Of a DNA stretch of 64,000 nt, positions 39,172 to 49,261 are shown piece after piece. Position 1 is the stretch's first letter, and the number at the start of each line of letters is the position of its first letter. The position numbers were made by a program, and so were the translations under genes. The notes beneath the pieces were generated by a model. That model ran no database searches and had not been told where the DNA came from. It saw only the letters and a list, made by a program, of their open reading frames with translations. Source of the stretch: Candidatus Dormiibacterota bacterium (GTDB taxonomy: Bacteria > Chloroflexota > Dormibacteria > CF-121); the NCBI GenBank assembly GCA_035544955.1, contig DASZZN010000051.1, forward strand, positions 62,001-126,000. The letters are read 5' to 3'.

Positions 39172-39701
39172 ACGCGGACCCCAGCGGGAGCACGGCTGGT
39201 GATCATCCGAAGGCGGCCGCTGTGATGGTGGCAGATCGCGACCGCCAGGGCATCGATTGCATCGTCCGAACGGGGAAGCTCGCGAGTGGCAAGCAGCGAC
39301 TGGACCATCTTCAGCATCTGGCCCTTGGTGGCGCCCCCGTAGCCGGTGACCGAGAGCTTGACCTGGTTGGGCGTGTACTCATGAACATCCGCGCCGGCCT
39401 CCACGGCGGAGAGGAGCGCGACGCCGCGCGCCTGGCCGACCGCCATGGCGGTGCGGATGTTCTTGCTGAAAAAGAGTTCTTCGAAGGCCGCGGCCCGGGG
39501 GCGCAATTCCGCCATCAGTGCGCGAAGCTGCTCGGCGAGAATGCCCAGCCGCTTCGGTTCCGAGATGTTCGCGGGCGTCTTGACAGTCCCGCAGGTAATG
39601 AGGAAAAGGCGTCCGTTCTGCCGGCGGACCGCGCCGTAGCCGGTGTCCGCCAGGCCCGGGTCGATGCCCAGGACCACGAGTCCGTCGCTGGTGGTTACCA
39701 C
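39168..39701 (-). CDS. ruvC: Crossover junction endodeoxyribonuclease RuvC
   Basis: Resolves Holliday junctions. Catalytic acidic residues appear in LGIDPGLADTGYG, FEELFFSKN and the C-terminal SDDAIDALAVAICH; YTPNQVKLSVTGYGGATKGQ is the conserved linker. GTG start directly after the yebC stop. Confidence 0.96.
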   Translation of the reverse strand: MVTTSDGLVVLGIDPGLADTGYGAVRRQNGRLFLITCGTVKTPANISEPKRLGILAEQLRALMAELRPRAAAFEELFFSKNIRTAMAVGQARGVALLSAVEAGADVHEYTPNQVKLSVTGYGGATKGQMLKMVQSLLATRELPRSDDAIDALAVAICHHHSGRLRMITSRAPAGVRV

Positions 39702-40457
39702 CTAGACACGTTCGCTGATGCGTTCCAGGACGTCCGCCGGAACATCCATGTTCGAGTACACCGACTGCACATCATCGTGCTCTTCGAGCGCGTCCAGGAG
39801 CTTGAGGATGGAGGGAGCCGTCGCCTCATTCAGCAAAACCAGTTGCGAGGCGTTCATGGTGACTTCCGCCGAGTCGATCTTGTAGCCCTTCTTCTTCAGG
39901 CCCTGCTGGACCGGCTCGAGCTTGGCCGGATCGGTGACGACGTCGACCGCCTTGCCGTCGACGCGCGCGTCGCTGGCGCCCATATCGATCGCCTCCAGAC
40001 CGATCTCGTCCGGGTCGCGACCGTTGGCGTCGATGACGATCTGGCCCTGCCGTGTGAACATCCAGGCCACGCTACCGGTGGCGCCCAGATTGCCGCCAGC
40101 CCGGCTGAAGAGGTTCCGGATTTCACCGCTGGTGCGGTTGCGGTTGTCGGTCAGCGTATCGACCATGATCGCCACGCCATGCGGGCCATAGCCCTCGAAG
40201 CGAAGTTCCTCGAGCGTGGCGCCGCCCAGCTCACCCGTGCCACGTTTGATGGCGCGCACGACGTTGTCCTGCGGCATGTTGACGTCGCGGGCCTTCTCCA
40301 TCGCCAGGCGGAGGCGATAGTTGCCGTCGGGGTTGCCCCCGCCCTCGCGGGCGGCGAGGCTGATCTCTCGCGCCATCTTGGTGAACTGCTGGCCCTTCTT
40401 GGCGTCGGTGAGGGCCTTCTTGTGCTTGATCGACGACCACTTTGAATGTCCTGACAT
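39702..40457 (-). CDS. yebC: YebC/PmpR family protein
   Basis: 251-residue YebC-family protein, usually upstream of ruvC; members act as transcriptional regulators or help ribosomes through proline stretches. MSGHSKWSSIKHKKA, REGGGNPDGNYRLR, FEGYGPHGVAIMVD and FSRAGGNLGATGSVAWMF are diagnostic. ATG start. Confidence 0.95.
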   Translation of the reverse strand: MSGHSKWSSIKHKKALTDAKKGQQFTKMAREISLAAREGGGNPDGNYRLRLAMEKARDVNMPQDNVVRAIKRGTGELGGATLEELRFEGYGPHGVAIMVDTLTDNRNRTSGEIRNLFSRAGGNLGATGSVAWMFTRQGQIVIDANGRDPDEIGLEAIDMGASDARVDGKAVDVVTDPAKLEPVQQGLKKKGYKIDSAEVTMNASQLVLLNEATAPSILKLLDALEEHDDVQSVYSNMDVPADVLERISERV

Positions 40458-40475
40458 CTTCTCCCCGCCGAGAGT

Positions 40476-41666
40476 CTACCGCAGCTTCAGCCGCACCACT
40501 CGGTGCGAGCCGCGCCGCAAGACCCAGCCGTCCTGGGGTGTGACTTTCTCTTCCGCCGAGGCCACCGGCTGATCGTTCATGGTGAGACCGTGCTGGCCCA
40601 CGAGCCGGCGGGCTTCGCCCTTACTGCTGGCAAGTCCAGCGTCGACGAACAGTTGCGCGATGGTCCGCTCACCCGGCACCACGGACACCTCCTCGGGCTG
40701 TGCGTTGCGAAACGCGCCGCCCTCCTGGCGGTAGGTATCTGGCGACGCATCCGGGTGGAACTGGTGGACGAGGCGCTCGGCCCAGCGCTGCTTGACATCG
40801 CGCGGATTCTCGCCCTCGCGAAGGGCGCGGGCTTCATTCGCGATCTCGGCCGGGGTCGCATTGGTTGTCAGTTGCAGGTAACGCACGATGAGATTGTCAG
40901 GCACGGCCATCGCCTTGCGATACATGATGTCCGGGGGTTCGTCGATCCCGATGTAGTTATCCAGACTCTTGCTCATCTTCTGCACACCGTCGAGCCCTTC
41001 GAGGAGCGGCATCGTCTGGATGTCCTGCGAAGGCTGGCCATAGGCCTCCTGGATGTCCCGACCGACCAGCAGGTTGAACGTCTGATCGGTGCCACCCAGT
41101 TCGAGGTCCGATTTGACCGCCACCGAGTCGTAAGCCTGCAGCAGCGGATATAGCAACTCGTGCATGCCGACCGGCCGGCCCTCCTTGGTGCGCTTGGCGA
41201 AATCATCCCGCGCCAGCATGCGGGCGACGGTGTATCGGCTCGTCAATTGGACGACGTCTTCGAGCCGCATCTTGTCGAACCACTCCGATTGATAGCGGAC
41301 CTCCGTCTCGCCCTTGTCGAGGATCTTCCAGGCCTGGTCGAGGTAGGTCCTCGCGGCCGCCGTGACCTCTTCTTTCGTCAACTGAGGCCGCGTCACGTTC
41401 TGGCCGGACGGGTCACCAATCCGAGCCGTCCAGTCGCCGATGATCAAGACCGCCTTGTGGCCGTGCTCCTGGTAGCGGCGTAGCGCCCGGAGGACGACGG
41501 TGTGGCCGAGGTGGATGTCGGGCCGGGTCGGATCGAGTCCGAGCTTTACCCGCAAGCGGTCGCCGCGCTCGATGCGGTTCTTCAAATGCGCGCGGTCGAT
41601 GAGGTCGACGGCGCCCGCGCTGACCGCGTCATAGGCCCCGTGATCAGGGTTTTGTCGCATCTTCAT
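40476..41666 (-). CDS. tyrS: Tyrosyl-tRNA synthetase (TyrZ type)
   Basis: Class I synthetase charging tRNA-Tyr. HIGH-like HLGHTVVLRAL, the Tyr pocket region ELGGTDQTFNLLVGRD, and KMSKS as QKMSKSLDNYIG place it in the TyrZ-like subgroup. A C-terminal S4 RNA-binding domain ends with QDGWVLRRGSHRVVRL. ATG 41666 (396 residues) lies about 20 nt after a predicted transcription start; the 25 residues open upstream would include the promoter. Confidence 0.95.
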   Translation of the reverse strand: MKMRQNPDHGAYDAVSAGAVDLIDRAHLKNRIERGDRLRVKLGLDPTRPDIHLGHTVVLRALRRYQEHGHKAVLIIGDWTARIGDPSGQNVTRPQLTKEEVTAAARTYLDQAWKILDKGETEVRYQSEWFDKMRLEDVVQLTSRYTVARMLARDDFAKRTKEGRPVGMHELLYPLLQAYDSVAVKSDLELGGTDQTFNLLVGRDIQEAYGQPSQDIQTMPLLEGLDGVQKMSKSLDNYIGIDEPPDIMYRKAMAVPDNLIVRYLQLTTNATPAEIANEARALREGENPRDVKQRWAERLVHQFHPDASPDTYRQEGGAFRNAQPEEVSVVPGERTIAQLFVDAGLASSKGEARRLVGQHGLTMNDQPVASAEEKVTPQDGWVLRRGSHRVVRLKLR

Positions 41667-41692
41667 CGTTTCGTCACGCGTTCTAGACGCCG

Positions 41693-41698
41693 AGTATA
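41693..41698 (-). promoter_or_regulatory. Putative -10 element of tyrS
   Basis: TATACT on the minus strand, no clear -35. The short leader leaves no room for a T-box. It lies in the 90-bp region divergent to the penicillin-binding protein gene. Confidence 0.45.
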
Positions 41699-41755
41699 TA
41701 CGCGGATGACGGAATTGCCTGTGCTTTTTTAACGATCTCAACCGTTGTACACGCG

Positions 41756-44248
41756 GTGTCGCCAGAGAAGCACCGGTTTGCCCGGCTCGCCGCTATCCGT
41801 GTGCTCACCATCAGCCGGATCAAGCGGCGGCGGCGCGGCCATGGGCCCAAGATTCTCATCGTGGCGGTCACGCTCCTGGGCCTGCTCAGCCTCGGTGGCG
41901 GTGCCGAGGCGGTCGACAAGTACCAGACCTATACCCGCGACCTGCCGAACCCCAGCTCACTCAACCCGAAGGAACTCGCGCAGGCGACCAATATCTACGA
42001 CCGTAACGGCGTGCTGCTCTATGTCAAGCACACCGACGGCGTGATCCGAACGGTGATCCCGCTGTCCGCGATCTCCCCACACCTGATCGACGCCACCATT
42101 GCGCTGGAAGACCGGCAGTTCTATACCCATCAAGGGATCGACTTTCCCCGCATCGTCGCGGCGGCGATCGCCGACCTCACCCATCAGCGCGTGGAACAGG
42201 GCGCCAGCACGATCACCCAGCAGCTCGTCAAGCGCATGTTCGTGGGGAGCGCGAACTCCATCGAGCGCAAGGTCCGCGAAGCGACCCTAGCCCTCGAGAT
42301 CGAGCGTCGCTTCACCAAGAACGAGATCCTGACCCTCTACCTCAACCAGATCTTCTACGGGCACGAGGCCTACGGCATCGAGGCCGCGGCCCAGACCTAC
42401 TTCGCCAAGCCGGCAAAAGATCTGGACATCGCCCAGGCCGCCATGCTTGCCGGTATTCCGAACGCGCCCTCGAGTTTCGACCCATACAATCCAGCGACCG
42501 CCGCCCAGGCAATGAGTCGCCAGGATGTGGCGTTGCGCGCCATGCTCCGCGACCACTACATCAGCCAGCCAGAGTACGACAAGGCGGTCAAAGAGACGCT
42601 CACGTTTCAGGACGGGAGTATCCAGCGCGACCTGAAGGCGCCCTGGTTCGTCGACTATGTGCTGCGCCAGCTGAGTCAGAAATATGGGGACGCCGTCGTC
42701 GCGGGCGGCGGTCTGCGGGTCACGACCACGCTCGACTACAACCTGCAGCGGATCGCCGAGCAGGCGGTCTCCAACAATGTGAACCGCCCTGACCTGAAGG
42801 CGCGCAACGTCAACAACGGGGCAGCCGAGGTGATCGATCCCAACACCGGCCAGGTGCTCGCCATGGTCGGCAGCGCCAACTATTACGACCAGGCGATCGG
42901 CGGTCAGTACAACGTCATCACGGACGGGCAGGGGCGGCAACCAGGCTCCTCCTTCAAGATCTACGTTTACGCGACAGCCCTGGCCAACGGCTATGCGCCA
43001 TCGACCCTGATCCTTGACAAGCAGGGCAAGATCAACGGCCACCCCTTCGTCGACTGGGACCATCGGGACGAGGGCGTCATCACGATCCGGCGCGCGCTGG
43101 TGGAGTCGCGCAACATCCCGGCGATCGAGCTACTGAACCAGCTGGGTTACGACCGTGTCTTCCAGACGGCGCGCATGATGGGCCTAACGAACTCGAACCT
43201 GACGCCGGAACGCGGCCTCGCGCAGGCGATCGGCGCCACCGAGGTCGTGCCGATGCAGCACTTCAACGCCTATGGCGTGCTGGCGTCGGGCGGCATCTAC
43301 CACGATCCGACCGTCATCCTCAAGGTGGTCGACAGCCAGGGCCAGGTGCTGCAGGAGTGGAAGCCGGACGCGGGCGTTCGCGTGCTCCCGGCGCAGGTCG
43401 CCTACATGATCAGCGACATCCTGCGTCCGGTCGGCGCGGCGCTGAACATCAAGCGGCCGTTCGCCTCCAAGACCGGCACCACCGAAAACTGGCGCGACTC
43501 GTGGTTGATCGGGTATAGCCCGGACGTCGTCGTCGGCGCCTGGATGGGCCACACCTGTGCCGGTGGCTGCCCGGCCAATGTCAACTCCAACCTCAACGTG
43601 GTCTGGGGCGTGCAGGGCGCCGGGCTGATCTTCAAGGACATCTTCAACGCGTATGAAGCGAACAAACCGGTCAGGGACTTCGCAGTGCCGGACGGGCTCA
43701 AGCGCGTCAACATCTGCCTGCCCAGCGGGTTGCTGGCCACCGTGAGCTGCCCCACGACCCTCGCCGACTGGTTCATTGCCGGCACCTCGCCCACCCGCTA
43801 CGACGACTGGTGGCAGCCGCTGCGGGTCTGCACCACGGACGGCCTGCTCGCCACCGCCGACATTCCGACCAACCTCACGACGGTAAAGAGCTTCATCGTC
43901 TATCCGCCTGGATACCCGGAGGAGATGAAGGACAAGAACCTCCCGCAGGCGCCCACGCAGAACTGCCAGCTCTTTACGGAGACCACGTCGCCGACGCTGA
44001 CGCTGGCACAGGCGCCGCTGTCCGACGGCGGCGTGCTGGTCACCGCCACCGCGACCGATGACGAAGCGGTCAAGGAAGTCGACTTCTTCCTCGATGGGGC
44101 CAGCAAACCGATCCGGTTGACGCAGGCCCCCTACACCTTCGCGATCAGGGGCTCCTCGGGCAGCACGCACACGCTGAGCGTGCAGGCCTACGACTACAAC
44201 CCCGCCAACGCCCCGGCGGTGCAGACGCTCACCGTGACGCTCCCTTAG
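41756..44248 (+). CDS. Bifunctional class A penicillin-binding protein
   Basis: Peptidoglycan glycosyltransferase/transpeptidase, 830 residues. One N-terminal membrane helix (about 34-52); GT51 domain with catalytic Glu in ALEDRQFYTHQGID (about residue 117) and GASTITQQLVKRMF; transpeptidase with SxxK as GSSFKIY (about 398), SRN in VESRNIPAIE and KTGTTENWRDSW (about 570). A Ser/Thr-rich C-terminal part with an Ig-like fold follows. GTG start; ribosome site weak. It is the only plus-strand gene between 17 and 64 kb. Confidence 0.95.
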   Translation: MSPEKHRFARLAAIRVLTISRIKRRRRGHGPKILIVAVTLLGLLSLGGGAEAVDKYQTYTRDLPNPSSLNPKELAQATNIYDRNGVLLYVKHTDGVIRTVIPLSAISPHLIDATIALEDRQFYTHQGIDFPRIVAAAIADLTHQRVEQGASTITQQLVKRMFVGSANSIERKVREATLALEIERRFTKNEILTLYLNQIFYGHEAYGIEAAAQTYFAKPAKDLDIAQAAMLAGIPNAPSSFDPYNPATAAQAMSRQDVALRAMLRDHYISQPEYDKAVKETLTFQDGSIQRDLKAPWFVDYVLRQLSQKYGDAVVAGGGLRVTTTLDYNLQRIAEQAVSNNVNRPDLKARNVNNGAAEVIDPNTGQVLAMVGSANYYDQAIGGQYNVITDGQGRQPGSSFKIYVYATALANGYAPSTLILDKQGKINGHPFVDWDHRDEGVITIRRALVESRNIPAIELLNQLGYDRVFQTARMMGLTNSNLTPERGLAQAIGATEVVPMQHFNAYGVLASGGIYHDPTVILKVVDSQGQVLQEWKPDAGVRVLPAQVAYMISDILRPVGAALNIKRPFASKTGTTENWRDSWLIGYSPDVVVGAWMGHTCAGGCPANVNSNLNVVWGVQGAGLIFKDIFNAYEANKPVRDFAVPDGLKRVNICLPSGLLATVSCPTTLADWFIAGTSPTRYDDWWQPLRVCTTDGLLATADIPTNLTTVKSFIVYPPGYPEEMKDKNLPQAPTQNCQLFTETTSPTLTLAQAPLSDGGVLVTATATDDEAVKEVDFFLDGASKPIRLTQAPYTFAIRGSSGSTHTLSVQAYDYNPANAPAVQTLTVTLP

Positions 44249-44834
44249 GGCCCGACACCGAGCGGCTGCCGAGCACCGCGAAACGATAGGGCAGATCGAT
44301 GGCTCGCGAAATGCCGATCCGCCGTGATCGGGCCACGTCCCGATCGGGCACGGGCGAACCGGCAGCGAGTCCTAGTGGCCCGCGGGTGAAGTCGCGGCCA
44401 TCGTCCGTAAGGGTCAGGCCGAAGGCGCGGCCGATCTTTCCGGGGCCGCTCAGCAGCCGCGCTTCCGGCCCCCGATCGCCGCGGGCTCGCATGATCTCGA
44501 CTCCGGCAAGGGGCTCCAGGGCCCGAAGGAGCACGGCGCCAGCGGTGCCGGGAAGCTCCGCCGTGACGTTGAGGCAGTAGTGCATCCCGTATGTGAAGTA
44601 GACGTAGGCATAGCCGGCCGGGCCGAACATCACCGCATTACGAGGGGTGCGACCGCGGAACGCGTGCGATGCGGCGTCGGCGTCGCCCGTGTACGCCTCG
44701 GTCTCGACGATGCGGCCGGCCAGCAACCCCTCCGGCGTCTTGTAGAACAACACGCGCCCGAGCAAGTCCCGAGCCAGCACCACCGGGTCGCGGGCAAAGA
44801 ACCGGCGCGGCAGGCGCGGGGTCGTCAGGGCCAC
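44229..44834 (-). CDS. mpg: 3-methyladenine DNA glycosylase (AAG/MPG family)
   Basis: Excises alkylated purines. 201 residues with LARDLLGRVLFYK, GRIVETEAYTGDADAASHAF, the intercalating-residue region GYAYVYFTYGMHYCLNV, and GPGKIGRAFGLT. GTG start. The 3' end overlaps the convergent PBP gene by 20 nt. It follows cvpA on the same strand. Confidence 0.93.
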   Translation of the reverse strand: MALTTPRLPRRFFARDPVVLARDLLGRVLFYKTPEGLLAGRIVETEAYTGDADAASHAFRGRTPRNAVMFGPAGYAYVYFTYGMHYCLNVTAELPGTAGAVLLRALEPLAGVEIMRARGDRGPEARLLSGPGKIGRAFGLTLTDDGRDFTRGPLGLAAGSPVPDRDVARSRRIGISRAIDLPYRFAVLGSRSVSGPKGASR

Positions 44835-44879
44835 GTTGGCTTAATTAGCAGATTGGCCAGGCCGCCGGTTGCGTCGGCG

Positions 44880-45440
44880 CTAGTGGCTCAGAAGCTGGGT
44901 GAAGTAGCTGCTGATGCTGCTGGGCAGCACGAGCGAGAAGATCGTCCGCGTCAGTGGCTCGAAGGCGTAGAAGTGCGGAGCCAGCAGTGAACCGTTGAAC
45001 CAGTCCTGGGCCGTCAGGAACGCCGGCGGGTAAGCGTAGCCGCCCGGCAGCTTCGCGTTGACCAGGCCAATCCCGACGATCAGCATGACGGTCACCTCGA
45101 ACGCGCCCACGACCGCGCCCGCCAGCAGCCCGGTGACCCGGTCGAATGCCGGTGCGATCATGGCATCGAGGTAGCGCTGATAGACCGCGCCGAGCACCTC
45201 GAAGAGGACGATCGCGAGGGTCACGATCACGGTGTAGGTGATGACGTGGGCCCAGAGGGCCGAGGTGATGCCGAACGTGGTGGCGATGTAGGTGGACGTG
45301 TTCGCGCTCGTCAGGGTGGCTGCGCCCACGCCGGCGAAGAGTCCGGCAAAGGCGACGATCCGCCGCACCAGCCCGAACGCCCAGCCGAGCGAGATGTTCA
45401 GAAACAGGATGCAGACGATGATCAGGTCCAGGAAGTCCAT
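44880..45440 (-). CDS. CvpA-family membrane protein
   Basis: 186 residues, four membrane helices and the CvpA-type beginning DFLDLIIVCILFLNISLGWAFG. The family includes proteins needed for colicin V production and envelope homeostasis; the exact role is unclear. ATG overlaps the pheT stop by one base. Confidence 0.8.
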   Translation of the reverse strand: MDFLDLIIVCILFLNISLGWAFGLVRRIVAFAGLFAGVGAATLTSANTSTYIATTFGITSALWAHVITYTVIVTLAIVLFEVLGAVYQRYLDAMIAPAFDRVTGLLAGAVVGAFEVTVMLIVGIGLVNAKLPGGYAYPPAFLTAQDWFNGSLLAPHFYAFEPLTRTIFSLVLPSSISSYFTQLLSH

Positions 45441-47827
45441 CAGGACCGCACCTCGGCCCCCAAGCGCGATCTGAGGCCGTCGATGATGCGCTGCTGAACC
45501 GCGGCGACCTCCTCGTTTAAGAGGGTCCGGTCGTCGGCCTGGTAATGCAGGCGGAATGACAGGCTGCGGGCACCAGCCTCCAGCTGGGGCCCCTGGTATT
45601 CGCTCACCATAGAGATGTCCCGCAACGTGTAACCGCCCAGCTCCCGGATAACTTGCAGCACCGCGCTGGCCGCGATCTTGCCCCGAATCACGACCGTAAG
45701 GTCCCGCCGGACCCCCGGAAAACGCGGCAACGGCCGGGCTTGCGGCGTCTGTCGCCCACCCGCCGAAAAGCGGTCGAAGAGAACCTCCGCCACCACCACC
45801 CGGCCGGGAAGGCCAAGCCGGGCCAGGACCTGCGGGTGGACCTCCCCCACGACCCCGATGGGCTCGCTGTCCTCGACGACCTCACCGGTGCGTCCCTGGT
45901 GGAAACCGGCAAACCTCCCCCGATCCGAGTCGGCGAACTCGGCTTGTTTGAAGTCGGTCGATGGCATTGCGAAACGGTCTCGCAGGGTCGCGAGCGTCGC
46001 CTGCATGGCGCGTAGTTCGGCGACCGCGGCGTCGGCGCCCCCGGCCGGAACATGGGCCGCGAGGGCCAACACCATCGACTCGTCGACTGCAGTCGACGTG
46101 TTTTTCCAGAAGACGGAGCCGAGCTCGAAGAGGCGTGCGCCTCCCTGGTCCTGGCGAGCGTTGAAGGCCAGCGCCTCGAGGAGGCCGGGCAGCAGGCTGC
46201 GACGCAGCGCGTCGCGGTTCTCGGCCATCGGGTTCTTGACCTTCACCAGGGCTGGAGCTGCCACGGGCATCGCGATCTCGAGCGTCCCCTCCGCGCTGAC
46301 CATGCTGCTGGTCACGGCCTCATCGAGCTCGCGACCGGCAAGCACCTCGCGCGCGGTCTCGTCGGCGTCCCCTCGCCCGTACAGGTCGCGGACGGGGATG
46401 CGAGCTCCGGGTAGGGTGCTCGGGACCCGGTCGTAGCCGTAAATGCGGCCAATCTCTTCGACCAGGTCCTCGGGAATCGCGCAGTCGAGGCGGAACTCTG
46501 GCGGCTGTGCGCGCAACACGCGGTTGGTGTTCTCCACCTTGAAGCGAAGGCGCTGCAGGATACTGGCAGCCTCCCCGAGTTCGACACTCACGCCGAGGAC
46601 ACGCTCGATGCGCTCGGCGCCCACCTCGATCGTGATCGGCTTGAGCGGGTGGGGATAGACGTCGGTCGATGTCGTCGGCGTTCCACCCGCCAGTTCCGTG
46701 ACCAGGGTCGCCGCCCGCTCGACCGCGGGGAGGCTGAGCGCCGGGCTCAACCCCTTTTCGAAGCGCGACGAGGCTTCGGTGCGCAGGCCTAGCACGCGTG
46801 CCGTCCGCCGAATCGACCGCGGCTCCCAGTTGGCGGCCTCGAGGAAGATGTCGGTCGTCCCCGGCTGGACGGCGCTGGGGGCGCCACCGATGATGCCGGC
46901 GATCCCCTGCGCCCGCTCGGTATCGGCCACGACCATGTCGCCGGACGTCAGCCGCCGCGTCTTCCCATCGAGGCCGGCCAGTTCCTCACCGTCGCGAGCC
47001 CGCCGGACCACGATCCGCCCATCCTTGAGACGCCGGTAATCGAAGGCATGCATCGGCTGGCCGGTTTCGAGCATCACGTAATTCGTGATGTCGACGACGT
47101 TGCTGATCGGCCGGACGCCGGCGGCCCGGAGCCGCGCCTGCATCCAGGGGGGCGAGGGCGCGACCGTCACTCCGGTGATCAGTCGGCCGACGAACCGGCG
47201 GCAACCGTCGGCGGCGTCGATGCGGACCAGCTCTGGCGCCCCGTTGGTGCGCGCCTTTACGATCTTCGGCTCGCGCACCGGGAGATTGAAGATGGCACCA
47301 ACCTCTCTCGCGATGCCCAGATGGCAGAGCAGGTCGGGGCGGTTCGACTTGATCTCGAGCTCGAGAATGGTGTCGCGCGGGTAGAGCTCGTGGAGATCTT
47401 GGCCGGGCACAGCCCCGGGGTCGAGGACCATGATCCCCGCGGCGTCCTCACCCAGGCCGAGCTCGATCGCGGAGCAGAGCATGCCGGCCGACGGGAAGCC
47501 GAGAAAGGTCTTGGTTTCGATGCGGCGGTCGCCAAGGCGCGACCCAAGCGTCGCATACGGCACCCGGTCGCCGACGGCGATATTCCACGCGCCGGAGACC
47601 ACCTCCACCACCGCGGCGCCAGTGGTCACGCCTACGATCTGGTTCTTCGTCGATCCAGGAAGCGGCCGCAGGCGCTTGACCTCGGCGACGATGACGCCAT
47701 CGAAGTCGACCTCTTGCTGAGCGATCCCCGCGACCTCATTTCCGGCGAGGGTCAGTCGCTCGGCTAACGTCTCGACATCGACCGAGATGTCCACGAATTC
47801 CTTGAGCCAGTTGAGTGAAATCAGCAT
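45440..47827 (-). CDS. pheT: Phenylalanyl-tRNA synthetase beta subunit
   Basis: Large subunit of the PheRS heterotetramer, 795 residues. Starts with ISLNWLKEFVDI; tRNA-binding (EMAP-like) domain with AGMLCSAIELGLG; B3/B4 editing region; SNRPDLLCHLGIAREV; B5 domain and a C-terminal FDX-anticodon-binding domain around PRFPGVRRDLTVVI. Abuts pheS (one-base overlap). Confidence 0.96.
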   Translation of the reverse strand: MLISLNWLKEFVDISVDVETLAERLTLAGNEVAGIAQQEVDFDGVIVAEVKRLRPLPGSTKNQIVGVTTGAAVVEVVSGAWNIAVGDRVPYATLGSRLGDRRIETKTFLGFPSAGMLCSAIELGLGEDAAGIMVLDPGAVPGQDLHELYPRDTILELEIKSNRPDLLCHLGIAREVGAIFNLPVREPKIVKARTNGAPELVRIDAADGCRRFVGRLITGVTVAPSPPWMQARLRAAGVRPISNVVDITNYVMLETGQPMHAFDYRRLKDGRIVVRRARDGEELAGLDGKTRRLTSGDMVVADTERAQGIAGIIGGAPSAVQPGTTDIFLEAANWEPRSIRRTARVLGLRTEASSRFEKGLSPALSLPAVERAATLVTELAGGTPTTSTDVYPHPLKPITIEVGAERIERVLGVSVELGEAASILQRLRFKVENTNRVLRAQPPEFRLDCAIPEDLVEEIGRIYGYDRVPSTLPGARIPVRDLYGRGDADETAREVLAGRELDEAVTSSMVSAEGTLEIAMPVAAPALVKVKNPMAENRDALRRSLLPGLLEALAFNARQDQGGARLFELGSVFWKNTSTAVDESMVLALAAHVPAGGADAAVAELRAMQATLATLRDRFAMPSTDFKQAEFADSDRGRFAGFHQGRTGEVVEDSEPIGVVGEVHPQVLARLGLPGRVVVAEVLFDRFSAGGRQTPQARPLPRFPGVRRDLTVVIRGKIAASAVLQVIRELGGYTLRDISMVSEYQGPQLEAGARSLSFRLHYQADDRTLLNEEVAAVQQRIIDGLRSRLGAEVRS

Positions 47828-48858
47828 CAGAATTGCCGCAGAAAACGCACGTCGTTCTCGAGGAACAGGCGAAGGTCGGTCACGTTGTACTTGAGCATCG
47901 CCAGCCGGTCCAACCCGGCGCCAAAGGCGAAGCCGGAGTAATGCTCCGGGTCGATGCCACCGTTGCGAAGCACCTGGGGATGTACCATCCCGGCGCCCAG
48001 GATCTCCAGCCAGCCGCCCTTACAGCTGCGACAGCCCGTGCCACCGCAGATTCCGCAGGAAACGGCCGCTCCGATGCTCGGCTCGGTGAAGGGGAAGTGA
48101 TCACCCACGATTCGAATGCGCCGGTCGGGACCGAAGAGCGAGCGTGCGAAATACTCGATCGTCCCCTTCAGGTCGGAGAGCCGGATATCGTGATCCACGA
48201 CGAGACCCTCGAATTGATAGAACTGCGCGCCGTGCGAGGGATCCGTCGCGTCACGGCGGTAGACGGCGCCGGGGGCGATGATCCGGATCGGCGGCTTGTG
48301 GCTCTGCATGTAGCGGATCTGCACCGGTGACGTGTGCGTACGGAGCAGCAGCTTGTCGGCCTCGACGTAGAAGCTATCCATCGTGTCGCGCGCGGGATGT
48401 TCCTCGGGAATGTTGAGTGCCTCGAAGTTGTGAAACTCATCCTCCACCTGGGGGCCCAGCGCGACCTCGTAGCCGAGCCGGGAAAAGATCGCCTTCACCT
48501 CGCGCAGGATCAGCGTCAGGGGATGCAGGTGACCGCGGCGCACCGGGTTCGGCACAAACGACAGGTCGACCCACTCGGTATCGCCCAGAGCGGTGTGGCG
48601 TTTCGCCTCGAGCCCGCCCATCCGCTGGTTGATCCACTGAAAGATGTCTGCCTTGAGCTGATTCGCCTCCGACCCGGCGGCGGCCCGGTCGGCAGCCGGT
48701 AGGCTTCCGAGCCGCCTGAGGATCGCGGTCAGCTCACCCTTCTTCCCGAGCAAGCCGACGCGAAGGTCTTCGAGCGCCCTGTAGTCGGTCGCGGCCTCGA
48801 TGCGGTCGCGCGCGCTCGCCCTGAGCTGCTGGAGTTCGCCCGCAACACCCTGCGTCAA
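47827..48858 (-). CDS. pheS: Phenylalanyl-tRNA synthetase alpha subunit
   Basis: Catalytic class II subunit, 343 residues. N-terminal coiled coil, motif 2 around TSPVQIRYM and GAVYRRDATDPSHGAQFYQ, motif 3 GFAFGAGLDRLAMLKY. TTG start. It follows rplT by about 40 nt, continuing the infC-rpmI-rplT-pheST arrangement common in bacteria. Confidence 0.95.
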   Translation of the reverse strand: MTQGVAGELQQLRASARDRIEAATDYRALEDLRVGLLGKKGELTAILRRLGSLPAADRAAAGSEANQLKADIFQWINQRMGGLEAKRHTALGDTEWVDLSFVPNPVRRGHLHPLTLILREVKAIFSRLGYEVALGPQVEDEFHNFEALNIPEEHPARDTMDSFYVEADKLLLRTHTSPVQIRYMQSHKPPIRIIAPGAVYRRDATDPSHGAQFYQFEGLVVDHDIRLSDLKGTIEYFARSLFGPDRRIRIVGDHFPFTEPSIGAAVSCGICGGTGCRSCKGGWLEILGAGMVHPQVLRNGGIDPEHYSGFAFGAGLDRLAMLKYNVTDLRLFLENDVRFLRQF

Positions 48859-48900
48859 TTCAACCGAGCGCTGGGGGCGTTCACCTGAATGGGCGCTAGT

Positions 48901-49260
48901 TCACGCCTTCGGGCCGCCACGGGCGACGGAAACCAGTTCGCTAAAGGACGCCGTATCGCGAACCGCCAGATCCGCCAGCATCTTGCGATTGATGTTGACG
49001 CCGGCGAGTTTTAGGCCGTGCATGAACTGGTTGTATGGCATCCCCTGGCTGCGCGACGCCGCGTTGATCCTGGCAATCCAGAGCTTGCGCATGTCGCGCT
49101 TCCGCGCGCGGCGGTCGCGATAGGCGTACTCGAGCGCATGGAGCACCGCCTCGTTGGCCGGCCGGAAGAGCGTGCGGTGCGTCATGCGGAAGCCCTTGGC
49201 GAGGCTGAGGATCTTCTTGTGACGCCGGCGGGCGGGAACGCTTCGCTTTACGCGAGGCAT
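48901..49260 (-). CDS. rplT: Large-subunit ribosomal protein bL20
   Basis: rRNA-binding assembly protein, 119 residues. Basic N-terminal tail [17 protein letters not shown] followed by the globular domain with [20 protein letters not shown] and [16 protein letters not shown] start 1 nt after rpmI. In several bacteria L20 represses the infC operon by binding its leader. Confidence 0.97.
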   Translation of the reverse strand: MPRVKRSVPARRRHKKILSLAKGFRMTHRTLFRPANEAVLHALEYAYRDRRARKRDMRKLWIARINAASRSQGMPYNQFMHGLKLAGVNINRKMLADLAVRDTASFSELVSVARGGPKA

Positions 49261-49261
49261 C

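Noticed and set aside
41667-41755. T-box leader upstream of tyrS
   Set aside because: The predicted leader is about 20 nt; thrS likewise has a short leader, and no specifier or T-box sequence is visible.
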